NCBI GenBank assembly: GCA_946478655.1
Contig: CAMLDG010000012.1
Coordinates: 1-8,419 of the forward strand
Reading direction: 5' to 3'
Length of the DNA: 8,419 nucleotides
Source: an uncultured Nitrosotalea sp.
Lineage (GTDB): Archaea > Thermoproteota > Nitrososphaeria > Nitrososphaerales > Nitrosopumilaceae
Numbering within the stretch: the stretch's first letter is position 1; every line of letters begins with the position of its first letter. Shown here one piece after another: positions 1 through 7,569 of this stretch. A program made the position numbers and the translations under genes. The notes under the pieces were generated by a model. That model was given only the letters and a program-made list of their open reading frames with translations, had not been told where the DNA came from and did no database searches.

Positions 1-1
1 T

Positions 2-733
<732 letters not shown>

Positions 734-735
734 AA

Positions 736-1101
736 TTGCTAACAAAAGAAGAATTCGCTAACAATGCCAAATTAGGTAAGGTTCTGACTAGAAAATGTAC
801 AAAATGTGGTCATCACCATCTTGTTACTACATATTTTTGTCAAAATTGCGGAAACAAAGGATTTGAGAATACAATAGTTGATGGTAAGGGTTCCATTGTG
901 ACTTATACAATAATCACCGTACCTCCAGACGGATACGAAGAGTATGTTCCATATGCTTGGGTAGTTATGAAATTAGATGATTCTGAATTGAGAATCTCTG
1001 GTTTTATGGCAGGCATAAAATCTCCTGCAGATCTTCCTCTTGGAACAAGAGCAAAAATCACAGGTTATGATCAACGTGGAATCATAATCGAAAAGCAGTA
1101 A
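736..1101 (+). CDS. DUF35 zinc-ribbon/OB-fold acyl-CoA-associated protein
   Basis: This is a 121-residue protein with the two-part layout of the DUF35 family. A rubredoxin-like zinc ribbon has Cys21, Cys24, Cys35 and Cys38 (CTKCG and CQNCG). An OB-fold of about residues 48-121 follows, containing the VTYTIITVPP and YVPYAWVVMKLDD strands typical of the family. In archaea, DUF35 proteins are known to bridge acetoacetyl-CoA thiolase and HMG-CoA synthase and to hold a shared CoA site. The gene directly downstream of a thiolase fits that role. The start is taken as TTG at 736, 2 nt after the thiolase stop, because no in-frame ATG occurs before about residue 78 and the zinc ribbon would otherwise be lost. 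No Shine-Dalgarno is evident, so translation is probably coupled to the thiolase. No HMG-CoA synthase gene is in the window. Confidence 0.9.
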   Translation: MLTKEEFANNAKLGKVLTRKCTKCGHHHLVTTYFCQNCGNKGFENTIVDGKGSIVTYTIITVPPDGYEEYVPYAWVVMKLDDSELRISGFMAGIKSPADLPLGTRAKITGYDQRGIIIEKQ

Positions 1102-1142
1102 ACAAATTTACGAAAGTGATAAAATAAATTCGAAAAATCTCT

Positions 1143-1150
1143 TTTATAAT
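1143..1150 (+). promoter_or_regulatory. Archaeal TATA box for the small zinc-ribbon gene
   Basis: The octamer TTTATAAT begins 31 nt before the ATG at 1174. An A-rich BRE-like element (CGAAAA, 1131-1136) lies just upstream. With usual archaeal spacing, transcription would begin at or within a few bases of the ATG, giving a leaderless mRNA. The element separates this gene from the thiolase/DUF35 operon. Confidence 0.6.
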
Positions 1151-1173
1151 ATTTCAAATGACATTAGTTTGTA

Positions 1174-1335
1174 ATGTCAGTCGATGTTGTTTGCGGAAGA
1201 TGCGGAGCTAAAATTGCAAATATGCGTATGTTAAAATCAATAAAGGACGTAATGCGACCGTATAACAGCAAATGCCCATCTTGTGGACACACACTTTCTC
1301 CATCCGAATTTAGTGTGGATGTACAGAAAAACTGA
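1174..1335 (+). CDS. Small zinc-ribbon protein, 53 aa
   Basis: This is a 53-residue open frame starting at ATG 1174 and ending at TGA 1333-1335. It has two CxxC knuckles, Cys7/Cys10 (VCGRCGA) and Cys34/Cys37 (KCPSCGH), separated by a basic helix-prone linker of 23 residues. That is the layout of a single treble-clef or rubredoxin-type zinc ribbon. It is likely a cytoplasmic protein that binds nucleic acid or another protein, but I do not recognise a family and assign no function. Support for its being real is the paired CxxC motifs, an ATG start, and a TATA box at leaderless distance. It precedes the winged-helix/NrdD-like gene by 67 nt in the same direction. A link between the two is possible, but the downstream gene appears to have its own TATA box. 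Confidence 0.72.
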   Translation: MSVDVVCGRCGAKIANMRMLKSIKDVMRPYNSKCPSCGHTLSPSEFSVDVQKN

Positions 1336-1372
1336 TCTAAAAAGCTTCCGTACTATCAATTTAGTCAAAAAT

Positions 1373-1380
1373 CTTAATTA
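1373..1380 (+). promoter_or_regulatory. Archaeal TATA-like box for the winged-helix/NrdD-like gene
   Basis: CTTAATTA begins 30 nt upstream of the ATG at 1403, with an A-rich BRE-like stretch (CAAAAA, 1366-1371) before it. This spacing predicts initiation at the ATG, hence a leaderless transcript. It also argues against the longer frame that begins at GTG 1283 inside the preceding gene. Confidence 0.5.
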
Positions 1381-1402
1381 CCGATGCTCTCTAGACAATT
1401 CC

Positions 1403-3499
1403 ATGGAACTTAGCGAGGACTTTGGCGATCCAAAACGTGGGGGAATATTACAATCAGCATCAAAGCGTGTAAGAATGATCTTCTCTGTTATGGCAAGTCC
1501 AAACAGAATTGATATTTTACGTATACTAAACTCCAAAGGACCGCTTACTTATTCTGAATTAAAATCTCTTGCAGGCTTCAAGTCTAAAAAAGAAAGTGGC
1601 AAGTTTGCATACCACTTGAGAAAATTACTAAGACAGTCTCTTGTAGCCCTGAATAAATCTGAAAGAAGATACACTATTACCAATTTGGGAAAATTGGTCC
1701 TAAGTCTTGCAAGACAGATTGAAGAGCGATCTATCATTGAAAGTGGCAAGATGTACGTTAGGACTTCACATGAGTCCATAGAAGAATTCAATTCTCACAA
1801 GATCATTCAATCGTTGGTTCGAGAGGGTAGTCTCCCACTTGAGCTTGCTCAAAAAATTACAGAAGAAGTAGAGAACCGAATATACAAATTCCAAACATCA
1901 TATCTTACATCCTCTCTTATACGCGAAATGGTCAACTCTGTACTCTTAGAACAGGGTCATGAAGATTATAGGCACAAACTGGCAAGATTTGGCTTGCCTG
2001 GCTATGACATTCATGAGATGTTGACCAACGTAGATGGAATTCATAACGGAGTTGAAGGTCTGTTGTTTAAAACAGGACAGAATGTGTTTGGAGAATATCT
2101 CGTTTTAAATACTCTGCCTAAGGATGTGGCTGATTCTCATCTCTCAGGAGATCTTCACATTACTAACGCTGGATTATGGTCACTTCTTCCAGATACAATA
2201 TTTGTAAACATTAAGGAACTCATCGAAGAAGGAGTTGACTTGAGAGGAAAATTCCTAGGCGTAACAAGGACTTCATCACCAAGCTCACTAGATGACCTAT
2301 TCACTTCCCTGTCATTACTTACTTGTCTTCTGATAAAAGAAGCATCACAAGAAATAGTGATGGATGGATTGGTTGCAGTATTACAAAAATATTCCAAGAA
2401 TTTGCCTGAAATTGAAGAAAAACTTGCAAGTTGTTTTGCAAAAATATCTACAGGACCAAAATATGGAAAGAATGGAACACTTGCTTCATTTAGAATTTCT
2501 ATTGGAACAGAACCAAAGATGGTTGGAACTGTTCTTCAAGCCTACAAGAAATATGTAAAGTCTACACCGCTTCCTTCAATAGGACTGATTATTGATTATG
2601 AAAAGGCCAAGATAAGTGACTATTCAGAAACTTTGGCAGATGTAATTGCGTTGGGTGGACACATTATGTTTGCTAAAGGATTAGTATCTAACAAAGGATT
2701 AGCACGAGGAGATACAAAGAATGTCGGAACGACTTCTATCAATCTAGAATCTTTATCGATCAATATGCCAAGACTTGCCTTTGAATCTAACAAGGACGAA
2801 ACTTATTTCAGAGCAAGACTTGCACTGCTGATGAAACCTGCACTAGCCGCCATGTCTCTAAGAAAGAAGGAGATATCTGATCTAACAAGACGTGGTCTTA
2901 ACCCAATACTTGCAAACAATACTCAGTACATGCAAAAGGGATCGGTTACACTTGTTGTTAATTTGATAGGTCTCAAGGAAGCAGTTTATGGTATTCTTGG
3001 TTATGAAAATAACAAGGCTGGACACGAAATCCTTGCCAAAGTGATAAACACCGCTATGGAAGTAGCCACAAAGAAAGGAAAAGAGATGGGTGACAATGTC
3101 ATTGTGACCATGACTGAGAGTGATGCTGCAAGCCGTTTCTCGTCTCTTGATGGTGAAAAATATGGTAAAATGTCAATTAACAATCACGTAATGGGCGAAT
3201 CGTATTCAGAAGGAGTTGTTCTTGATGCCTCTGAGATGGCAGAGATGACTCCTAAGAACGAAAAGATCGTAGAATCTAATTATTTCTCAAAAATACTTAA
3301 CGGCGGCCTCTTGGTCCAATTAAAGATCCCAGATGCAATGGATTCCTCAGGAATAAAGAAGGCAATAGAAAAGGCAGGTGATCTATTGGGATCTTTCAGA
3401 CCTATCAAAAAAGTACCTATATGCAGTAACTGCGGCCTCAAAGAGGAAAAGATCGCTGAAAAGTGTTCTGTATGTAAGTCTCCTTACATACTAGCATAG
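1403..3499 (+). CDS. Winged-helix (ArsR-like) / ATP-cone / NrdD-like pseudoenzyme with C-terminal zinc ribbon; putative transcription regulator
   Basis: This is a 698-residue multidomain protein. Residues ~20-105 are an ArsR-like winged helix (VMASPNRIDILRIL, then YHLRKLLRQSLV and RRYTITNLGKLVL). Residues ~118-208 resemble an archaeal NrdD-type ATP-cone (VRTS, EEFNSHKI, SLIREMVNSVLLEQG, FGLPGYD). Residues ~210-665 match the class III anaerobic ribonucleotide reductase body, with segments such as LPKDVADSHLSGDLHI, SINMPRLAFES and VTLVVNLIGLKEAVYGILG. Cys674, 677, 688 and 691 form a C-terminal zinc ribbon. Normal NrdD carries its glycyl-radical RVxGY loop after this ribbon, but this protein ends seven residues after the last Cys. 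Its only other cysteines are Cys308 and Cys344, outside the expected active-site position, so catalysis is unlikely. The start at ATG 1403 is chosen over upstream GTG 1283 because the latter overlaps the zinc-ribbon gene and a TATA box lies 30 nt before the ATG. With nrdJ next door, a nucleotide-sensing regulator of dNTP synthesis is inferred, not shown. Confidence 0.85.
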   Translation: MELSEDFGDPKRGGILQSASKRVRMIFSVMASPNRIDILRILNSKGPLTYSELKSLAGFKSKKESGKFAYHLRKLLRQSLVALNKSERRYTITNLGKLVLSLARQIEERSIIESGKMYVRTSHESIEEFNSHKIIQSLVREGSLPLELAQKITEEVENRIYKFQTSYLTSSLIREMVNSVLLEQGHEDYRHKLARFGLPGYDIHEMLTNVDGIHNGVEGLLFKTGQNVFGEYLVLNTLPKDVADSHLSGDLHITNAGLWSLLPDTIFVNIKELIEEGVDLRGKFLGVTRTSSPSSLDDLFTSLSLLTCLLIKEASQEIVMDGLVAVLQKYSKNLPEIEEKLASCFAKISTGPKYGKNGTLASFRISIGTEPKMVGTVLQAYKKYVKSTPLPSIGLIIDYEKAKISDYSETLADVIALGGHIMFAKGLVSNKGLARGDTKNVGTTSINLESLSINMPRLAFESNKDETYFRARLALLMKPALAAMSLRKKEISDLTRRGLNPILANNTQYMQKGSVTLVVNLIGLKEAVYGILGYENNKAGHEILAKVINTAMEVATKKGKEMGDNVIVTMTESDAASRFSSLDGEKYGKMSINNHVMGESYSEGVVLDASEMAEMTPKNEKIVESNYFSKILNGGLLVQLKIPDAMDSSGIKKAIEKAGDLLGSFRPIKKVPICSNCGLKEEKIAEKCSVCKSPYILA

Positions 3500-3558
3500 C
3501 CTTCACACTAGGAACGACTAATAATTTAATGAACAAAATTTTTGAATTAATCTAGGAT

Positions 3559-3566
3559 TTTATATT
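3559..3566 (+). promoter_or_regulatory. Possible distal TATA box upstream of the 37-codon frame and nrdJ
   Basis: TTTATATT lies in an AT-rich stretch after the end of the NrdD-like gene. Usual spacing would place a transcription start near 3589, just before the ATG of the 37-codon frame at 3600. The base composition here is so AT-rich that a TATA-like octamer is not strong evidence by itself. Confidence 0.35.
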
Positions 3567-3599
3567 AAAATTTATTTTGCCGTAAGGTGATCTAATACC

Positions 3600-3713
3600 A
3601 TGGAAATTGTAACGGTGTCAACAAAATTGATCCAAAGTTTAGCTTTTGAAAATTATTTTTTGCCGCAGTGTTTAATTAACTGCCATTTGATAGGGGTAAG
3701 GGGAGTAATTTGA
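3600..3713 (+). CDS. Possible upstream ORF / leader peptide of nrdJ, 37 codons
   Basis: An ATG at 3600 opens a 37-codon frame. Its TGA stop (3711-3713) overlaps the TTG start of nrdJ (3710-3712) as TTGA. A sequence complementary to the archaeal 16S rRNA 3' end (GGTGAT, 3586-3591) sits 8 nt before the ATG. The predicted peptide is hydrophobic, with two cysteines and no recognisable domain. The stop-start overlap and the Shine-Dalgarno-like sequence would allow translational coupling to nrdJ. Against it: the nearest upstream TATA box predicts a transcript start close to or inside that Shine-Dalgarno, and a second TATA box lies inside this frame. The chance of a 37-codon open frame in 210 nt is not small. 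It may not be a gene. Confidence 0.3.
   Translation: MEIVTVSTKLIQSLAFENYFLPQCLINCHLIGVRGVI
3671..3678 (+). promoter_or_regulatory. Proximal TATA box for nrdJ
   Basis: TTTAATTA begins 39 nt before the TTG start at 3710. Normal archaeal spacing predicts initiation around 3700-3704, so the leader would be only about 6-10 nt. It closely resembles the CTTAATTA box of the upstream winged-helix gene, which suggests a shared promoter type. Confidence 0.5.
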
Positions 3714-6367
3714 CAGATTTTTCACAAATAGAAAATTCGATCATTCAAGTAAAGAAACGCGATGGTCGAGTCTCGGATTTCCAAAGAGATAAAATTTCAA
3801 GCGCAATCTACAAAGCACTTGTTGCTTGCGGACGATCAGATCATGGATTGGCAGACAAACTAGCTAATCATGTTCTTGCAAAACTCGTGAATCGAGGATT
3901 TTCTGGTTCTGAAGCACCAAGTGTAGAAGATGTTCAAGATATGGTCGAGTCCACTCTGATTGAAGAGGGACTTGGCGAGATCGCAAAGGCGTACATCCTG
4001 TACAGACACGAGCGACGAAGAGTTCGAGAAGAGAAAATGAAAGTACTTGAATCCAAATCACTTGATGGCGTTGCAAAGAAATTTGATCTTAATTGCTTGA
4101 GAGTTCTTGCATCAAGATACCTGCTCAGAAACAACAAAGGCCAGATAACTGAAAGTCCAGGAGAAATGTTTGAAAGAGTTGCTATCTTGGTAGGCATTGC
4201 AGATATCATTAGAGATCCATCTGTATTCCAACTTGAAGGAGGAAATACTCAAAATACAGAGGAAGCAGCAAGATACCTTGACAAACTTGATGACTTTAAC
4301 TACAAATTCAAGATAGGAAAATACTATCTTAACAAATATCACTTTAGATCTCTGATAAATCACTACATAGATTTGGCAAAACATGGCCAGATGAAAGTCA
4401 GCTTTAGAGAATTGTTGACCATGTTGGCTGCAAACAAGTTTGAGCAATATACTGAACGAATCAAAGAAGGTGCTGATCTTATGGTTGCACAAGACTTTCT
4501 ACCTAATTCACCGACTATGATGAATGCTGGTGCACGATTAGGCCAGCTCTCTGCATGCTTTGTGCTTGCAATGGAAGATGATATGGAAAAGATCATGAAA
4601 TCATCATCAGACGCCGCATTGATATTCAAATCAGGAGGCGGAGTTGGAATCAACTATTCAGATTTGAGACAAGAAGGAGATATGGTGGCATCCACATCTG
4701 GAGTAGCCTCAGGTCCTGTCTCTTTTATGAACATCATCAATACAGTTACTGAAGTAGTAAAACAAGGCGGTAAACGAAGGGGTGCAAATATGGGAATCAT
4801 AGAGGCATGGCATCCAGATATTGAAAAATTCATCACTGCAAAAACAAAACCAGGTGTTCTAGAGAACTTTAACGTAAGTGTAGGAGTTTGGGAAGACTTT
4901 TGGGAAGCACTAGTTAACTCAGCAGATGGAAAATTCACTCTTAGACATCCAAAAGACAAAGCTCCTGTGAGAGAAATAAATGCACATCACTTGATTGACT
5001 TGATTGCACTTTCTGCATGGAAGAGTGGTGAACCAGGATTGATCTTCTTTGATATCATAAACAAATACAATGTTTTTGCAAAAGCAAGAGGTCACCCAAT
5101 ACGAGCAACAAATCCATGTGGAGAACAAAGTCTCTATCCATACGAATCCTGCAATCTTGGATCGATCAATCTATCTAATTATGTCAAGAGAAAAGCAGAT
5201 GGTCAATACGAATTTGACTGGCAACGATATGAAGAAACCATACGAAAGACAACAAGATTCCTTGACAACGTAATAGATGTTAACACATATCCAATTCCAG
5301 AAATTGACAAGGCATCAAAAGATTCTAGAAGAATTGGACTTGGAGTAATGGGAGTTGCAGATCTCTTGTTCAAATTACGAATTCCATACAACTCACAAGA
5401 AGGATATGAGTTCCAAGAGAAGCTTGCTGAAGCATTGACATACTATTCCATGGAAGAAAGTGTTGCACTTGCAAAGACACGAGGATCATTCCCACTATGC
5501 TCAAAAACAGAATATCCAGAAGGTAAAATTCCTGTTGCTGGATATTATGAGAAACCAAAGAGTGCCCGTACATATGACTGGGATGCTCTAATTGCCAAGA
5601 TTCAGAAGCATGGTATCAGAAACGTTCTGACAACAACGGTTGCTCCAACTGGTACACTGTCAATGATATCTGACTGTTCAAACGGAATGGAGCCAATGTT
5701 TGCTCTAGTCTTTGAAAAGAGAGTTACAGTAGGTAGATTCTTCTACACTAACAAAATCTTTGAAGCAGTGCTAAAAGAACATGGGCTATACAACGATCAA
5801 ATCCTTGAAAAGATTGCAAACAATTATGGTTCAGTAAAAGGAATCGCTGAAATTCCAGAATGGATGCAAAAGATATTTGTCACAGCAATGGACATTCACT
5901 GGGCAGATCACCTGATGGCTCAAGGAGTATGGCAGCGCTGGATAGGTAATGCTATTGCAAAGACAATCAATATGCCAAATGACGTATCATCTGATGATGT
6001 AAAAGCTGCATATCTGCTTGCACATGATCTTGGTCTAAAAGGAATCACTGTATTCCGTGATGGTTCAAGACATGAACAAGTATTGCATATGACTGGAAAC
6101 AATGTTCAAAAGAACTTCCAAGTAAGCCCAAGTGGTTATGTCACGGACTATATCTCAAAGAATGTCACAAACGCATATCTGAAAACTGAGATAGAAAGAG
6201 CACTTCAAATAAAAATTCCAGATAATCTGCAATCTACTCCAGCACCAGCACTTACTCCAGAACAAATGGAAGAAAGATTGTGTCCTACATGCAAAAACAA
6301 CTTGGTATTTGCAGAGGGATGCAGTGTGTGCATAGAATGCGGATATAGCGGTTGTACATCTGGTTAG
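3710..6367 (+). CDS. nrdJ: Adenosylcobalamin-dependent (class II) ribonucleotide reductase
   Basis: This complete 885-residue enzyme reduces ribonucleotides to deoxyribonucleotides in the cytoplasm, using adenosylcobalamin to generate a thiyl radical. Residues ~12-103 are an ATP-cone (VKKRDGRVSDFQRDKI), the usual site for dATP/ATP activity control. The barrel follows, with Cys283 in LSACFVL and Cys481 in SCNLGSINL as the redox pair. The NPCGE motif supplies Asn468, Cys470 (thiyl radical) and Glu472. Other hallmarks are KSGGGVGINYS, KRRGANMGI and APTGTLSMISDCSNG. The C-terminus (Cys858, 861, 871, 874, 877, 882) is the CxxC-rich tail that re-reduces the active site or binds zinc. No intein or frameshift is seen. 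TTG 3710 is the only sensible start: an in-frame TAA lies at 3677, no start codon intervenes, and the next ATG would remove most of the cone. A GGGGAG (3700-3705) could be a closely spaced Shine-Dalgarno. Ammonia-oxidising archaea make cobalamin, which fits this class. Confidence 0.97.
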   Translation: MTDFSQIENSIIQVKKRDGRVSDFQRDKISSAIYKALVACGRSDHGLADKLANHVLAKLVNRGFSGSEAPSVEDVQDMVESTLIEEGLGEIAKAYILYRHERRRVREEKMKVLESKSLDGVAKKFDLNCLRVLASRYLLRNNKGQITESPGEMFERVAILVGIADIIRDPSVFQLEGGNTQNTEEAARYLDKLDDFNYKFKIGKYYLNKYHFRSLINHYIDLAKHGQMKVSFRELLTMLAANKFEQYTERIKEGADLMVAQDFLPNSPTMMNAGARLGQLSACFVLAMEDDMEKIMKSSSDAALIFKSGGGVGINYSDLRQEGDMVASTSGVASGPVSFMNIINTVTEVVKQGGKRRGANMGIIEAWHPDIEKFITAKTKPGVLENFNVSVGVWEDFWEALVNSADGKFTLRHPKDKAPVREINAHHLIDLIALSAWKSGEPGLIFFDIINKYNVFAKARGHPIRATNPCGEQSLYPYESCNLGSINLSNYVKRKADGQYEFDWQRYEETIRKTTRFLDNVIDVNTYPIPEIDKASKDSRRIGLGVMGVADLLFKLRIPYNSQEGYEFQEKLAEALTYYSMEESVALAKTRGSFPLCSKTEYPEGKIPVAGYYEKPKSARTYDWDALIAKIQKHGIRNVLTTTVAPTGTLSMISDCSNGMEPMFALVFEKRVTVGRFFYTNKIFEAVLKEHGLYNDQILEKIANNYGSVKGIAEIPEWMQKIFVTAMDIHWADHLMAQGVWQRWIGNAIAKTINMPNDVSSDDVKAAYLLAHDLGLKGITVFRDGSRHEQVLHMTGNNVQKNFQVSPSGYVTDYISKNVTNAYLKTEIERALQIKIPDNLQSTPAPALTPEQMEERLCPTCKNNLVFAEGCSVCIECGYSGCTSG

Positions 6368-6369
6368 GA

Positions 6370-6376
6370 TTTTTTT
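6370..6376 (+). terminator. Oligo-T terminator after nrdJ
   Basis: A run of seven T begins 3 nt after the nrdJ stop. Archaeal transcription commonly ends at such T tracts without a hairpin, and the next gene has a promoter-like element just downstream. No supporting stem-loop is visible. Confidence 0.5.
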
Positions 6377-6392
6377 CCTAAATCAAAACTCT

Positions 6393-6400
6393 TTTAGTAT
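6393..6400 (+). promoter_or_regulatory. TATA-like box for the glycosidase-like gene
   Basis: TTTAGTAT lies 29 nt before TTG 6422 and 26 nt before TTG 6419. This predicts a leaderless or near-leaderless transcript and favours one of these two starts over TTG 6410. The match to a TATA consensus is imperfect because of the internal G. Confidence 0.4.
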
Positions 6401-6421
6401 CTCCAATTCTTGAGGGTATTG

Positions 6422-7543
6422 TTGAATAAGAAGCTCATTGGTGCTGCCATTGGAGCAGGAATTGCAATAACACTTGCAGTAATTTTCTTTGTAGTTCCAC
6501 AATTACAAACTGGTGGACCAAATTCAGTTGTACCTGTAAATTCTTCACATAATCCAAAACTTGGCCTTGTTATCATGCCTCCCACTCAGACACCAACTCT
6601 TCAAGAGATCAAAAATGCATATGCTCAAGCCGCATCAACAGGAATTGGAAGGAGCAATGTCTATCTTTCTTGGCCTGTCATGGAACCAAAACAAGGTGCA
6701 TACAATTGGAGCTACTCTGATATTCTAATGGGATTAAATCGTGAACAGGGTCTTAATGTCACACTTTACTTTTCTGTAGTCAACAACCAAATTCTAGGTC
6801 CATTCCCTGCTTGGATGGGAAAACCACAACTTGATCAAAAACTTCAGGATCAAACAGTGACTACTCTTGATGCTATACTTTCAAGATATTACATAGTAGA
6901 TTACGTGATAATTGGAGGTAGTGTAGACAACTACTTTAGAGATAATCCAGATGAAATTCCAAAGTATGTGGATTTCTTCAATGGCGTATATGAAAAATTA
7001 AAAGTAAAGCATCCAAATGTCAAATTTGGAAATTGGTTTTCACTAAATGACATCATAAATCATGGTCAGGGTGATATTGTAGGAAAACTAAACCAAGGTG
7101 ACTTTGTTGCATATTCTTATGCACCTGTAGATTTGTTATATTATCAAAGTACTAGTACCGATAAGGCGAATGCTAATTTGCAAAAGATGATTGATTTTGC
7201 ACAGGGCAAGAAAATAGCATTGATGGAGATTGGTTGGAGTACTGACCCATCTCTTAATGGAACAAAGGAAGACCAACAAAAGTTTGTAAAAACAGTCTAT
7301 GACTTTTACAAAAAGAATCAATCTAGTTTTGAGTTTCTAACTTGGTACAGACAATATGACAGACCTGTTGATACCTGTTACAACTCATTAAACCAGGAAA
7401 GCAATTCTATGTTTGGCAATAACGTGGTCTTGAATAATACTGCAGCATATCTGTGTGGTACAGGTCTTTTTGATGTCAACAAAAATCCAAAACCTGCATG
7501 GGATGAATTAAAGAATCAGATACAATCTGTGCCTAACTCTTAA
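6422..7543 (+). CDS. Membrane-anchored or exported glycoside-hydrolase-like TIM-barrel protein
   Basis: This is a 373-residue protein with a basic N-terminus (NKKL) followed by a ~20-residue hydrophobic segment (residues ~5-25), either an uncleaved anchor or a signal peptide. The rest resembles a small (beta/alpha)8 glycosidase-type domain. YLSWPVMEPKQGAYNWSYSD resembles the first barrel strands of clan GH-A-like proteins. IALMEIGWST (Glu269) matches the nucleophile strand. GLFDVNKNPKPAWDELK matches the usual ending. The acid/base position, usually xGNExD, reads IGGSVDNYF (residues 164-172), so the general acid Glu seems to be missing. Cys319 and Cys345 could form a disulfide outside the cell. 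Substrate is unknown. Start codons TTG 6410, 6419 and 6422 are all possible; 6422 is preferred because it gives MNKK plus the hydrophobic segment and fits the TATA spacing. GAGGGT (6412-6417) could alternatively act as a Shine-Dalgarno. Confidence 0.72.
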   Translation: MNKKLIGAAIGAGIAITLAVIFFVVPQLQTGGPNSVVPVNSSHNPKLGLVIMPPTQTPTLQEIKNAYAQAASTGIGRSNVYLSWPVMEPKQGAYNWSYSDILMGLNREQGLNVTLYFSVVNNQILGPFPAWMGKPQLDQKLQDQTVTTLDAILSRYYIVDYVIIGGSVDNYFRDNPDEIPKYVDFFNGVYEKLKVKHPNVKFGNWFSLNDIINHGQGDIVGKLNQGDFVAYSYAPVDLLYYQSTSTDKANANLQKMIDFAQGKKIALMEIGWSTDPSLNGTKEDQQKFVKTVYDFYKKNQSSFEFLTWYRQYDRPVDTCYNSLNQESNSMFGNNVVLNNTAAYLCGTGLFDVNKNPKPAWDELKNQIQSVPNS

Positions 7544-7551
7544 TTATATAA
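7544..7551 (+). promoter_or_regulatory. TATA box for the HExxH gene
   Basis: TTATATAA starts one base after the stop of the glycosidase-like gene and 26 nt before TTG 7570. It predicts a leaderless or near-leaderless transcript for the last gene, so that gene need not depend on readthrough from its neighbour. Confidence 0.5.
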
Positions 7552-7569
7552 TTACGACCTTCTTTCTTG

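Noticed and set aside
1283..1402. N-terminal extension of the NrdD-like protein from GTG 1283
   Set aside because: It overlaps the zinc-ribbon frame, adds 40 residues with no domain similarity, and lies before a TATA-like box positioned for the ATG at 1403.
2364..2558. Plus-strand 64-codon frame inside the NrdD-like gene
   Set aside because: It overlaps a well-supported coding frame, has no motif and no promoter, and is a low-complexity Leu/Gln/Lys shadow.
3500..3560. Frameshifted remnant of a glycyl-radical loop after the NrdD-like gene
   Set aside because: No frame after the stop encodes an RVxGY-like motif before further stops, so the absence of the loop looks genuine, not a sequencing error.
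3607..3621. Imperfect palindrome TTGnnACnGTnnCAA as an operator upstream of nrdJ
   Set aside because: Only five of seven arm positions pair. A rough estimate gives two or three such matches by chance in a 200-nt spacer, so it is not evidence of an operator without conservation data.
3864..5573. Several minus-strand open frames opposite nrdJ
   Set aside because: They lie wholly inside a strongly supported gene, lack recognisable domains or promoters, and have compositions expected of antisense shadows.
3710..6367. Intein or insertion in nrdJ
   Set aside because: Class II reductases often host inteins, but all motifs follow in order without an extra block and 885 residues is within the usual range.
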